Below are positions 49,389 through 60,707 of a DNA stretch of 64,000 nucleotides, in pieces. The position numbers and the translations under genes were made by a program. The notes beneath the pieces are model-generated. The model did no database searches and was not told the origin of the DNA. It saw only the letters and a program-made list of their open reading frames with translations. The stretch's first letter is position 1. Each line of letters starts with the position of its first letter. Where the stretch lies: contig CM061251.1 of the NCBI GenBank assembly GCA_022605425.2, forward strand, positions 465,001-529,000, written 5' to 3'. Origin of the DNA: Hamiltosporidium tvaerminnensis. Lineage: Eukaryota > Microsporidia > Dubosqiidae.

Positions 49389-49626
49389 GTAGTATTCTAC
49401 TACATAATTATGAGTTATTGTATTTCCTTATAAAACACAAAATTCTATTTCAATAAAGCCTCGATGGGGAAGAAATGAAACAAAAGAACTAGAGTAATAG
49501 CATAAATAAATTTTTCCTTTAAAAACAATTCTTTATCTACACGGGTATCAAAATCTTCGTTTGCAAAGATAGTGCCTGTTTCTATAAAAGATGTCTTTTA
49601 TTTGGGTGCTTCGAGAAAAGTTACGA
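49389..49626 (+). repeat. Repeat E, copy E2
   Basis: Direct repeat of 43316-43557 with about three quarters identity by eye. It is noncoding and about 690 bases downstream of the MscS gene. Confidence 0.7.
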
Positions 49627-51270
49627 AAATTATAAATCATCAAAAACTAGAATTTAGAATATACAACCAAAATTCATATAATTACAAAAGCATTTAAAAT
49701 GATTGATGTTATCCTTCTCCTCAACATCAAACCTTCATATAACAAAAACTTATACGTTTATTTTTAATATTTTCTATGTCTATAAATAGCGTTTGCAAAA
49801 TTCATTAGATGTCATTTTTCAATGATAGTTTGTTTTTTGATGAAGTGCATACCGTGCAAAAGAATGTTTTTTTCTAATATTATGTTATTTGTTCATCTTC
49901 TATTGAATTTATAGCTATTTATTGCAAATAAATTGCTTTTGAAGTCTATGATTTTGAATCGAACAGTTTTAAATTTAAAATAATAAATTTTTTTAGCACA
50001 AGTATGTGTGATTAATTTTTAAAGATTGAATATTTTATATTTCTTAATAGCTTTGGACCGAGAATTTCTAAAATGAAAAGAATATTTTTTTATATTTTGT
50101 ATTCGATGATTAGTCTATAATTTATCTTGAATATATACGTATACCAATATATATTAAAAGCCTAATATTATATTTCTAAAATTGAAGTTATTTTAGTTAA
50201 AATAAAACATGGAAAATTGTAGGATCAAATTGTCTAAAATTAAATGTTTGGTTTATTTAATTAAAAATACATTCATTCGGTTAAATTTTATTTTTGGATT
50301 CCCTCAAATTACTCCATTATTCGATAATATTTAGACTTGGCGTTTCTCGATCTAATTCTCGTACCGTTAAAGAATAGACGAAATATTTTTTTTATTTTAT
50401 TTTGAACGTGTATTTCGGAGACTATTACTTAATTTTTTTGTGATTACGCAAGTAATTTTAAACCAATAAATTACGATTTCTTAGATTCAAGAGAAAATTA
50501 TAATCTATTTTTGTATGATCATTGGGATGCTACAAACACGAGCTAACCGAGCGATCATCCTTTCTTCTCAGCAAATATTTGTAAGTATTGAATTGATAAA
50601 TATGTTTTTAAGAATAGGGTATATTTCCGTGCAAGGATATTCTCAAATTTGGTTAATTATATAGAAAATCAAAAACCTTTCCAAAAGATTTGCTGTTAAT
50701 AAGTAATTTTTTATGACGTAATATTACAATTATTGCTGAAAATTGAAAGATGGATTTTTACGAGGTATTCCTTTAATCTCGAAAGGCTTATCTAGGCATA
50801 CTGAAAGCAGATACTATTTCATTCTGTATAAAAGCTGTTATTTTCTTGATATACATACGAATACAATATAAATACTTCTAAGAAATGATAAAAGACGTAA
50901 ATATATTTCATGCTAAAGAATAACCTATAAGATACTTTTTATAATATATTTTAATCATTTATTGCTATTAAAATTTTTATATTTATTTAATATTCTGATA
51001 TATACTCTGATTAGAATGTACAAAGCACAAATAGTGGGTTGAAATAAAAAGAAGTTTAACAGACAAGTTCATATGTAAAAATAGATGATTTGGCATAGTT
51101 AGCATAAATTTTTAGATCTTTGAAATGATTTTTTGATCAAAAAATATAAATAATATCATTATGTATTCAAAAAATTTATACTATACCAAATTTAAAATAG
51201 TATTAGCCTCATATGCTTTATGTTTAAAAAGTACATTATGATGCCTAGAAGTCTTCGGAGTTTCAAAATT
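49627..51270. other. AT-rich spacer, no gene seen
   Basis: No frame, repeat or RNA recognised before the tRNA. Confidence 0.55.
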
Positions 51271-51352
51271 CGCTGGCGAGAGGATTCGAACCTCTGCTCG
51301 CAGAGCGAATTAGTTTTCGAGACCAACGCCTTAACCACTCGGCCACACCAGC
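51271..51352 (-). tRNA. trnS(CGA): tRNA-Ser (anticodon CGA, reads UCG)
   Basis: The minus strand folds into a class II cloverleaf. The acceptor GCTGGTG pairs with CGCCAGC (one G-U). The D-arm is GGCCGAGTGGTTAAGGC. The anticodon arm TTGGT-CTCGAAA-ACTAA places CGA at the anticodon. A long variable arm (CTCTGCGAGC region) is followed by the T-arm AGAGGTTCGAATCCTCT. The discriminator base is G, as usual for serine tRNA. A/B-box sequences for RNA polymerase III are intact. No intron and no encoded CCA. Confidence 0.97.
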
Positions 51353-52280
51353 TAGAAAAAACTCAGTTAAACTATTAATCTCTTATAACGGTTTTTGAAT
51401 TTTACTAAAAGACATAATAGTAATTACGTAATTAAAAGAAATTTAAGATATCTTAAATTTCCTTTTGTATATATTAGGTGAATTCATTTTAAAAGATCGT
51501 ATTTATTCAAATTTGATGCCTTTTTTTGATTTGTAAAATTTGTGGTTCTATCTCTTGCTTGTTGGACCTCTTTTTAATTTTGATTATATTATGCGCTATT
51601 AATGAGTATTTTCTTATGGGATTGATGAATTACCTCGTTTTTATATGGTTAGATAAATTTAATATGTTGTTTTTATCATTTGATGCCCGTAATTTTCCCT
51701 TGGAACTTCGTAATTTATATTGTTAATACTATTATATGTCTAGTTTTTAATCAAAATGATTTCCGAAAAATAAAAATTTTGGATTGAAGTCGAAAAATAA
51801 TGAGAAATAGATGCTTTTGTTATTAGTAGTATTTGGTTTTTTATCATATAGGTTCTATTACTTTGTCATAATATTTGGACTACCACATTTAAGTCGGTCT
51901 TAGTGATACTGATGTACATATGACTGGATCGATTTGATAGTATTTCATGCTTCTCGATTTTTCGGTCTCAATAATCAAACCGAATCGCAATATTTTTTTT
52001 TTATTTAGATATTTGATCTTTTTTTGCAAATATATCTATCTGGTATTTTATTAAATGTTCGAACCTCTGTTTTTAAAAAAATCATAATTTGTCACAGCAG
52101 ATAAATTACAAATACTTTCAATGAAAAATACTCGTAGGCTCTTTGAATTAACTGATTTTTATAGAAACGTATTTGTTGCATTTAACAATTTCTCATGTAT
52201 GCTAATATTTGATTTGATGCATCGTTTTACCAAACCATGAAATGTGCAAATTACCTTCTAATACAAGGTTTGCGAAAGGT
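51353..52280. other. AT-rich spacer, no gene seen
   Basis: A 66-codon frame at 51526-51726 is leucine-rich and hydrophobic but has no supporting motif. Confidence 0.5.
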
Positions 52281-53015
52281 ATAACCCGAGGGTCGAGAAC
52301 TCATTAGCTTCCATATAAAGGGCAAGAATATTATTTTTTCTGTGTTTATTATTACTATTTTTGAATAAAATGTGATAGTTTGATACTGATGTTCAAAAAA
52401 ATAATATACTATCTGAACAATATTTTTATAGAAACCTGTTCAAAAAAATTACATAATTTTATATGCATCTTCGAATCCCCAATTAAAAACGCTCATAAGT
52501 TTGCCCGAGGTTTTATTTCTGCTTTTGGCACCATCTAAATATGTGAATAAACATTCTCTAAAATTAAATAGATGAAAAATATAGAAAATTTAAAGTTACA
52601 AGATAAGCTCTCGAACTCGTTATAGCTAATTTATACTTGTAAATTATACATACATCTTTAAAAAAATATTGAGAAAAGACTAATATATAAATTTCATAAA
52701 AAAATACTTATGCCACACATTTTTCTTTGTTTCGTTTTGTTTTTTTTGTGTAAATTATAAAAAAAATATGATTTATGATAACAAAAATGTTTAAAATCAA
52801 TTAAATTTTCTTTCTATTAGAAATTCTTACAAAAAATAATTTATAATTGTAATTTCGTTTGTATAGTTTATCTTGTTTTTATTTTTCTATCAAAAAACAC
52901 CTGGTGTAAAAAACCGTAGGGGTTAATTAAGTTACACCGAAAGCTTTATAAAATATCTCCTCGGGCTAGATTTGACCAACAGATGTAGTTTGAGATCCCT
53001 GCTCTAAAAGAAAAA
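52281..53015. mobile_element. Possible hAT-like nonautonomous element relic
   Basis: The left end CGAGGGTCGAGAACTC and the right end GTTTGAGATCCCTGCTC (reverse complement GAGCAGGGATCTCAAAC) look like imperfect inverted termini of the hAT style. No transposase frame lies between them. No clear 8-bp target duplication was found by eye. Weak evidence. Confidence 0.2.
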
Positions 53016-53808
53016 TCACTATTTTTCTTCTCAAATAGTTCTCAATTCAATCTTATGTAAACAATGATAACCCCATTTTTCTCCTAATGACTTGCTTTTA
53101 TATTTTTGAAACTTTCTATTACTTCCGAATGTTGATTTTTGTGAGATTTATGTATTCCGAGCTTTGGATAAGCACAATTCATTCAAATTTTTATCAAAGC
53201 TATGCTTCATACTATAATAATTCGTTAAAATTGGTTCCTGTATTATATTTTTTAGAAAATAACTGAAACTTAATAAATTAAGAACTGGAAACAAACTTTA
53301 ACTCACTCTAGTGTAAGATGGTACAAACGCAACCCGAAACTGATTGCTGATTAGCCGGCGAAAGTCACCTAGATAAATATTTCTAAACAGTTATCATTTC
53401 ATCAAAGGGACCAGATAATTTCTAAAAGTATTAATATTGACCTGGAATTGTTAAAATCTTTCCAAATTATCCAAAACTTTACGTTTTATCTAATTTTTTA
53501 AACTTATCAAAAATATATATAGACTAGCTGTTAAGCTCGTAGAAACGAACTTGATTTTACATCCATAAAAAACAAAGTAGATTATCACGTTGCACTTCTT
53601 GTGCTGAGCTATAATTTCTTGGCCTGTTCAAGTGAGAGATATACCCATCAGTGTTCGTTGCTTGTATTTTTTTTAGATTTTTATATCCGCATGTTTAGCC
53701 GCTCTTTAGCAATTTTGGAATAAAATGTAAAAATATATTGTACCTAAAGTATTTCTTCTTTTATTTTTATTTGCTTTTAAATTTATAGCATGCTTAACTA
53801 CTATAATT

Positions 53809-54035
53809 GGAGAGAGGATAACCACATTAAAAACTATCTGGTTGTCAATGAGTGGGTAAATTGATGTGAAAATCATTGTTGAGAGTTTGATAAAATATAA
53901 ACCACATCGGATCCATATGCCAATTCCCTATAAGCATACTTAACAACACATTAAAAGAAGCAAATTGAAATTTTCCAGTTTTTCATCCTCGACACCGAAA
54001 GGTAAAAAATGAATGGAATTAGTAAGTAAGTTTAG
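53809..54035 (+). repeat. Dispersed repeat D, copy D4
   Basis: It begins GGAGAGAGGATAACCACATT and AAAAACTATCTGG, shares CACATCGGATCCATATGCC and AATTCCCTATAA with other D copies, and ends after TCATCCTCGACACCGAAAGG. It is inserted within flank repeat C3. Confidence 0.7.
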
Positions 54036-54181
54036 CAAATAGTTTATTTTTTGCTCATTCAAGATCATCATCTATTTTCATCGCTTCCGCTTAGGTTGTC
54101 GTTGGCATTTATGTATTATAAGCTTTTTCATTGTCTAAAATAGTTTTTGCCGTGGCGTGATGTATTGGTGATTACTCGGTA

Positions 54182-54410
54182 TACCGGGAAATGAATTGAC
54201 TTGGAGAATTCTCTGCTTGTCGTAAAAGGCGACTAAAATGGATTGGTCCTCTAAGTTGGTTGAGCATATGGCTAACAACCCACCCTTTAAACCACCCTGT
54301 TACGAATTCGAAAAGGTAAACAAACCCACTGGAAAAAGACCAGAGGGCGGTATTACTGAGGGCGACTATGGCTCACTCATGGCTGTAGGTCCGATGATGA
54401 TGTATTGGTG
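54182..54410 (+). repeat. Dispersed repeat B, copy B2
   Basis: It aligns with B1 at 23.78-24.00 kb along its length (CTCTGCTTGTCGTAAAAGGC, GGCTAACAACCCACCCTTTA, CCCACTGGAAAAAGACC, GGGCGGTATTACTGAGG). It lies directly after D4, which suggests nested or linked insertion. Confidence 0.75.
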
Positions 54411-54935
54411 AATTAAATTATTATATAACCCTCTAGGTTCTTTATAGAAATCTTTTAATTTAATCAAGCATAAAATAGCATAGACTATTCAAGGAAGAAT
54501 AGTTTATGCACGTATTGTAGAGGATATATAAAATTGCATAACTAAAAGGGAAAAAACAATAATCACATCATATAATTGTTTATCTAACTGTAAAAATTCT
54601 TAGATAAAAAATCTGAAGAAATTGAAATATTTTTTTAAAAAAAAATGAGAATTTTTGGAAAAATAAAAAAAATATATTTATTATGTTAGCCTTGTTATAT
54701 ATTACAATCTAGAAAAAAGGTTAATAAAAAATGTAAGTATTTATTTGAACCAACGAAAAGTGTTCAATTGTTTCATATTCTACTCCTACTCACTATTATT
54801 GGTTGTGTAAGAGAAATAAAAAAATCATTAGATTGATATATTAAATCAAAACACTATTATTGGTAGCTTGGTTTCTCCATCCAATTAAACATTTCGAAGT
54901 AAATGGTTGTCGTCGGGTTATTACTCGATTATACA

Positions 54936-55696
54936 AATATTTCCTATATTATCAACTTGCTTAAATTATTCTTATAACTCAAACTATGTATAAAATAAAT
55001 TTATTGCCAGATATTGGATTGGATCATTCCTTTTTTGCGTTTTTTTACACTATTATAAATTTCTGAAAAAAAAATAGAAGTTAAATTAATTTCTCAAAAT
55101 TTTTTTTGGTTTGGATAATTCACAATATTCTTTAGAACATATAAATCAAACTAATTTTCAGCACATAAATTTGTAAAAAGATTGTTTTTTTTTTATCAAA
55201 TTCAATGCTATATGCCATCAGCAATGACAATATAAACGATTGGAATTTTTTGAATAACTAATTTACACAAACAGTCTTACTTTTTAATATCTGATGATTA
55301 TAGATTTGAAAATTTGGCAATGATTTAAAATAAAACATCATTTCGATTTCTAGAAAAAAAAACAAATAAAAATCGTAAATTTTTTATTATATGCACTTAA
55401 AAAAATATTCAAATACATAGGAAAAAAAACGATTTTATCATCTAAGCGTATGCTAAATTCTAAAAAAGAAGATTTTTATAAAAAAAAATGTCACATAATA
55501 TTTAAAAAATGTTGAATCCCTCTCTGGCCAAAGCATAACTATTCTTGAGGCATTCTATAGCGTAAAACTTAATTAAGACTTAACTGATAATATGATTAAT
55601 TAATTTTTTTGTCATTTTATTTGTATAAAAATTTGATGAAGCCTAAAGGGGTAAATTTGTAAAAATTATATATAAAAATTATTTGCTTTTCACACC
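54936..55696. other. Presumed promoter-proximal spacer of leucine-rich gene 3
   Basis: AT-rich sequence. No motif recognised. Confidence 0.45.
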
Positions 55697-58046
55697 ATGG
55701 TTTCACTTCATTATTGCTTAAATTATATTGGTTTGGTCTTTATAAATTATTCACAGCAGCGAAATATAACATTCTATGTTGAGAGCTCTTCTAAAGCACC
55801 AATTTCCGAATTAAATAGCATTGAGTCGAAAGGAGAATGTACATGTCAAATAAGAAGAGCTTTGGATGATGAATTCATAGAAGTTAAACATATGGAACAC
55901 ATTCCCAAAAGAGATCCAAATACAGAATATAATCAGTACATCCTATACAATACAGAAAATATTGAATTGAAATTCGATACTTTTGATAAAATAGGCAATG
56001 AAAATTTGAATGTTGGAATATTTCTTTGTCATCATATAAAGGAATTTGAATTTTCAATTTTTTATAAGTTTAAAAATTTCCTATTGTTTACTAGATAAAT
56101 CGATGACGATTGAAAAATTTTACACTATCTTATATTTTTTAGAATATTTAAGAGTCAAATATGATTTCACATTGAGAAGTTGTGTAAAAATGATTTGGAA
56201 TTCCTTAGATCAAAGCAAAGACTTAGAGAATTTAGATGTAGATAAAGTATCGTTTCACTTTTCGAAGCAAAAAATATTTTCTCATGAGCTTTTCAAAATA
56301 TTATCTAAGGTTTATTTCGAAAGATTTTTGTCGAAAGAAAAAAATATTTATCCATTATTATTCGGGATAGATAACAATTCACTTGAATATACATATAAAA
56401 AGTTGTACACTGAGAATAACATGCAATGTTTGACATTAAATGAAACAATCGCCTCATTTATTACTCGAATTATTGATAATGGTTTGATTAACAAAAATTT
56501 GTTTATTTTGCTTTTGAATACATTTGATGTAAAATATTTGCACATAATAAACATGCCGCCAAGAATTTACAATCATATTATTTCATTTTGAAATATATAA
56601 AGAAAAAGATCGATGAAGTTGTATTTAAGAATGTGTCAATTAATGATGAACTTATAACATTGTTAAACATGAATTCGAATTTTCTAAAACTTGAAAAAAT
56701 ATTTTTTTAAAATCAACTATTGCAACAAATTTAAAATTTTCAGAGGTCTTTAGTACAGGACCACTATTTATATTTTATACGGGTCTTGATATAAATAAAA
56801 AAGATATAATTACAGATTCCAGCGTCATCCAAAATTTAAACACAATTAAAAATATTATAAATAATTCAATGAAAGGAAAAATAGAAAATTGGTTGTTTCC
56901 AGTTAAAAAATGCATTCCTTCTGGTATAAATGAACAAAGAAACGATGAAAATATATATTTAAGTTTATTCGAATCTGATAAATTTCGAGAAAAAATCAAA
57001 ATATTTGATCCTTTGCATTTAAAATACAAAAAGTGGAATCTTAACGGCTTTTATGAATTGAATGGAGATTTTTATTCTTTTATGCTTACTTTTAGAGATT
57101 TTTGTTTAAATAGATTTGAGATTAAAGACATTATTGTGGCAAAAAATATTAGAAAAATTGAAATAAAAAATTCGAAGATACATATTGGTTTTTTGAAAGA
57201 CATTTTCTGCAAATCGTACATAAATCATTTAAGCATAATAGAGTCTCGCATAATTATGAAAGAAAATTTAAAATTAAAAAATAGCTGTATCAAGCATTTT
57301 TTTTCAAAGCTAAAAGACGAAAAGAATGTCAATATTTTCACGAACTTTTAAAATTTATGAAAAATCTTTAAAAAGCTCATCTAATTTATAAAAATGATAT
57401 TATTCTGCGGTTCAAGAATCGAAAATTTTATATTAAGGAATCATATATTTTTAAGATTTCGGAAAAGAATTTTAAAGGATTACCTAAAAACGAACTATCA
57501 TATAACATTATACCAAATGAAAACAATACTGGAAATTATGAATCCTACATAGGATCTTTAAAACTATTGTTTGTGAAATATAATTTTGGCAGAATTAATA
57601 AGCTAGGTATTTCCGCTTTCCCTATCAAGAAAGCCGATTTTAAAGCATGGAAAGATCTATTGTGCTTAAGAAATTTAACATTAGAACGGATAAGATTTGA
57701 AGAAGTATGTTTTTTTGAATTATTTTGTCCGGATGAGGAATATAAAATACAAAGTTTGGATTTTACCGAAATAAGCATTGGTGAACTTGTTTTGAAATTC
57801 ATCTCTGTGTTAACTCAACCCCGATATTTAAGATTAAATAATTGCCGTGTTCATCATAAGGCATCATTGTATATAAAATTGTCAATGTTAAGGAATGTTC
57901 ATCTTATAATTTGGTACAAAAAAGAATATTTTTGGAGCAAGTTTATTCAACATATTAAGGAAGAATTTGATGCGGAAAAAATTACCTTCCATCAACTTGA
58001 AGCCCATGGTATTTATATTTTAAATGAAATTCGAAGTTATTTCTGA
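55697..58046 (+). pseudogene. Broken leucine-rich repeat-like gene (family member 3)
   Basis: It has the same length and order as the intact 772- and 786-codon relatives, but the frame is split into at least four pieces: 55697-56098, about 56100-56591, about 56740-57351 and about 57400-58046. A frameshift lies near 56,050-56,100, a stop after SFWKYIK-type sequence near 56,590, a stop and shift near 56,707-56,740, and a stop or shift at 57,349-57,400. The N-terminus (MVSLHYCLNYIGLVFI) is a poor signal sequence. The second piece (FYTILYFLEYLRVKYDF) matches the helical block of members 1 and 2 (DFLYFFKIIKEISEL / ILRILEAF). The last piece (YKIQSLDFTEISIGELVLKF) matches YTIEKLILERILLTVVDILF of member 1. 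It is a recent pseudogene, because long coding stretches survive. An assembly with several small errors is the alternative. Confidence 0.8.
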
Positions 58047-58329
58047 TTAAAATTGGTTTATTTTCATTGAAAATAAATGCAAATTTAATATTTTTTTCAC
58101 TATGCCTTATTTTGATTCAATAAAATTCTAAAAAAAAAACATTTCCATTCTTTTACTTAGTCTTATTTTTTTCACCATTCAAGATTCTTCTGCTAATCCT
58201 ACGCTTAATTTGTATTTTTTGTCGGATACTTTAAGGTGATTATACGCTTGAAATTAAAGGAATTATAATTTTTGTTGTAACATGTTTAAACCATTTTCTT
58301 CGCTTCTAATTTGTCTTAAAAGAAGGTTT

Positions 58330-59020
58330 ATTTCTCATATATCACTGCTCTTTTAATAACACCGTCGGAATAGTTTCTATCCCCTCTTCGGTATTTGGAC
58401 CCGACTCAAGTCTTCTTTGATGATCAAAGGAAACCATTTGACAGTTTCTTGAGCACCAACGATGAACGTATGTCATTACGTTCATGAGTATTTATATTCA
58501 CTTGAGATATAAGTTATGGTATTTTGTCACAATACCGTCCCAGGTCATCACCTAAGTAATTACCCTAAATGTACACGATAAACAGGATTTGACTCATTTT
58601 CTAATTCGTCATTTTTTCTAAATTTTTCTGCTTCAACCATTTGAAATGAATCTCGAGAAGTAATTCAGAATTTGATGAGTTTTTTTCATATTTCTACTCC
58701 AATCTAAAAATGATATTTTTTATCCATTATAAGAATCTCGAAATTGGTTTCAATTTTGAGATCTACTCTTATCTTTGCATGATCGATTTCAATAATTTCT
58801 TGAATAATATGTTTTTTTATTCGTTTCTCAGACTTACTCATTCTTATTGGGAATAAGTAAATGTATATATCATATTACATCATTATGTCGTCTGCTATAG
58901 TCATGCCCGAATATTTTCTCTTAATGAGTCGCCAAATCATCAAATGTCTTAACAGATTAGTTTGGGTGTTGATACATGGTTTCTGCAATCCAGAACTTTG
59001 CTTTTTCAAGGATTATATAA
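58330..59020 (-). mobile_element. LINE C-terminal region, copy L2, broken
   Basis: The minus strand reads EKIFGHDYSRRHNDV (preceded in frame by KTFDDLATH), then in other frames DLKIETNFEIL with MDKKYHF, MVEAEKFRK, and VMTWDGIVTKYHNLYLK, and later RRLESGPNTEEGIETI. These are the same blocks, in the same order, as the post-RT region of microsporidian LINEs and of copy L1. Frames change repeatedly. The 84-codon plus-strand frame at 58861-59115 partly overlaps it and is not considered a gene. Confidence 0.75.
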
Positions 59021-59759
59021 TATATTTCTTCTACTCTTTTGAGTTGTTATTAATATGCACAATCTCGTTTTTTCTTGTATTATATAGCCATGAATATCCC
59101 TCTTTTTTTATTTAGCCATTTAATTTTGCAATTTGAGCCTCATCTAAATTTTTTTTGTTGACTTTTTTTCAAACCTATATTTTACTTTTAAGAAACTTTT
59201 ATTGACGCAAGAAGAGTTTATGGATATTTTCCACGCGTAAGATAGCTGTTAATCTGATTATTGTTTCTTTGTTAATTTTCCACGCAATCAAAGAGTGAGA
59301 GAAGCATATTTAACATCGTAACTCATTACTTGTAGGCCTCTTCCAATTTATTTTCTATGATTATACAAACGCTTAAATGACCCATGGCAAATATTCATTT
59401 AATTTTTTTTGCTAAAAACACACGCACAGCATTATCTAACCTGTTAAAGTCAGGTGTAGAAGTCGGAAGCCTCCTATATACTAGTTTATCAACAATTTTA
59501 CGTATATATTGATTATTAAGGTATTTTTTGACATTTAATCTACTGGGATAGAGCTTCTGTACTCGTGTTATCCGGTTGTACTTTAAATATAAAATATATT
59601 TTTAACAAAACACGATTTAAAACAAAGTAATCTAAAATACAAAATAAACCGTTTAAAAATGAAGTGAAAAATAGGATTTTTATAATTATTTCTTCTTAGA
59701 AAATAAAATCCATAGAGAAATATTTCTTTAATTTAAGAATTTTTTCAGAATATCTTAGT
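59021..59759. other. AT-rich spacer, no gene seen
   Basis: Nothing recognised. Confidence 0.5.
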
Positions 59760-60483
59760 GGAGGGTGGATAAACACATAACAAACTTTCTGCTTGGTAAT
59801 GAGTATGTGAAACTGGTTTGAGGATCATTATTTGGATTTTTTATCTGAATAAAATCCCACTACATCTTCGGTTGTTCCATGAAAGTTGTTATGAGGAGGA
59901 GAGATCTAGGAAATAGCGAAAATTTTTCTACAAATTTATTTGTAGTTTTTTACGTAACCAGATTGCAGACCGCAGCTGAACTTGTAAGTAATTACCATGT
60001 AAAGGCATGGAAACCTAGCCTTGCACCTTCAGTTGAAAATTTAGCGCCTAATATATATATAAAATAAAACCATTCAAAGCAGGGAAATCTAAGTAGCAAG
60101 TTATACCTGTTGGTATGACATTGCAGTGTCTAGGTGAGCCCTATGTAAGTCTCTAAAATATATCTTAGCTAGAAGTTTATTGGATTCAGGAAGTGTAGAG
60201 TAAGTGGGAATGCTGGATAGTCCAGTAGGGGTTCCAGCGTTAATTTACCTCAAGATCACTTTTCATGCAAATGAAATTAACAAAACCCGGGAACTGCCTC
60301 GCCCATTAATGGAGTTATACACACTGGTAGTCTACAAAGCTTTGGAAGTAGGTAGCGCAAAGAGTACCGATGGATTGTTGGGTATCAGTTATTTATTTTA
60401 AACCTAGAACTGCATTAATGTCATGAAAAAAGATGTAACACTTGCCACTGTTTTAACAAGCTGTGATATTTTTATAAATTCAA
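59760..60483 (+). repeat. Dispersed repeat A, copy A4
   Basis: Full-length relative of A2: GGAGGGTGGATAAACACATA, CTTCGGTTGTTCCATGAAAG, CAGACCGCAGCTGAACTTGT, TTGCAGTGTCTAGGTGAGCC and CTAGAACTGCATTAATGTCA. It contains frames at 59879-60067 and 60204-60401 that are not conserved as proteins in the other copies. It ends about 225 bases before eS27. Confidence 0.85.
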
Positions 60484-60696
60484 AATCCTTTTAGAATATC
60501 ATATATTTCTTTTGAATATTCCTTCCTTAAATTATTTATTCTAAAAATCTTTTTTTATTATCTTTATATTATCTGACAGATCATTTATTTTGCACATCCT
60601 TCTTTTCATTCTTTTTAAAATTTTTTATTTACATTTAGGAGCCCTAGAATGTGAATTTCTTTTTTAAAAAATATTTTTTTAAATTCATTTTTGTTA

Positions 60697-60699
60697 CCC
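60697..60699 (+). promoter_or_regulatory. CCC triplet nine bases before the eS27 start
   Basis: Microsporidian genes commonly carry a CCC- or GGG-like triplet shortly before the ATG. Here TTACCCTTCATCAAATG shows it clearly. The same is seen at the kinase, eL29, the prenyl synthase, the cis-prenyltransferase and leucine-rich gene 2. Confidence 0.6.
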
Positions 60700-60707
60700 T
60701 TCATCAA

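Larger units (their letters stand above)
53521..54935 (+). repeat. Flank repeat C, copy C3, interrupted by repeats D and B
   Basis: The 5' part (AAGCTCGTAGAAACGAACTT; TTTAGCCGCT) and 3' part (CTTTTAATTTAATCAAGCAT; CTACTCACTATTATTGGTTG; ATTTCGAAGTAAATGGTTGT; CGTCGGGTTATTACT) match C2. Between about 53.81 and 54.41 kb the match is replaced by D4 and B2. It precedes the broken leucine-rich gene 3 by about 760 bases. Confidence 0.6.
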
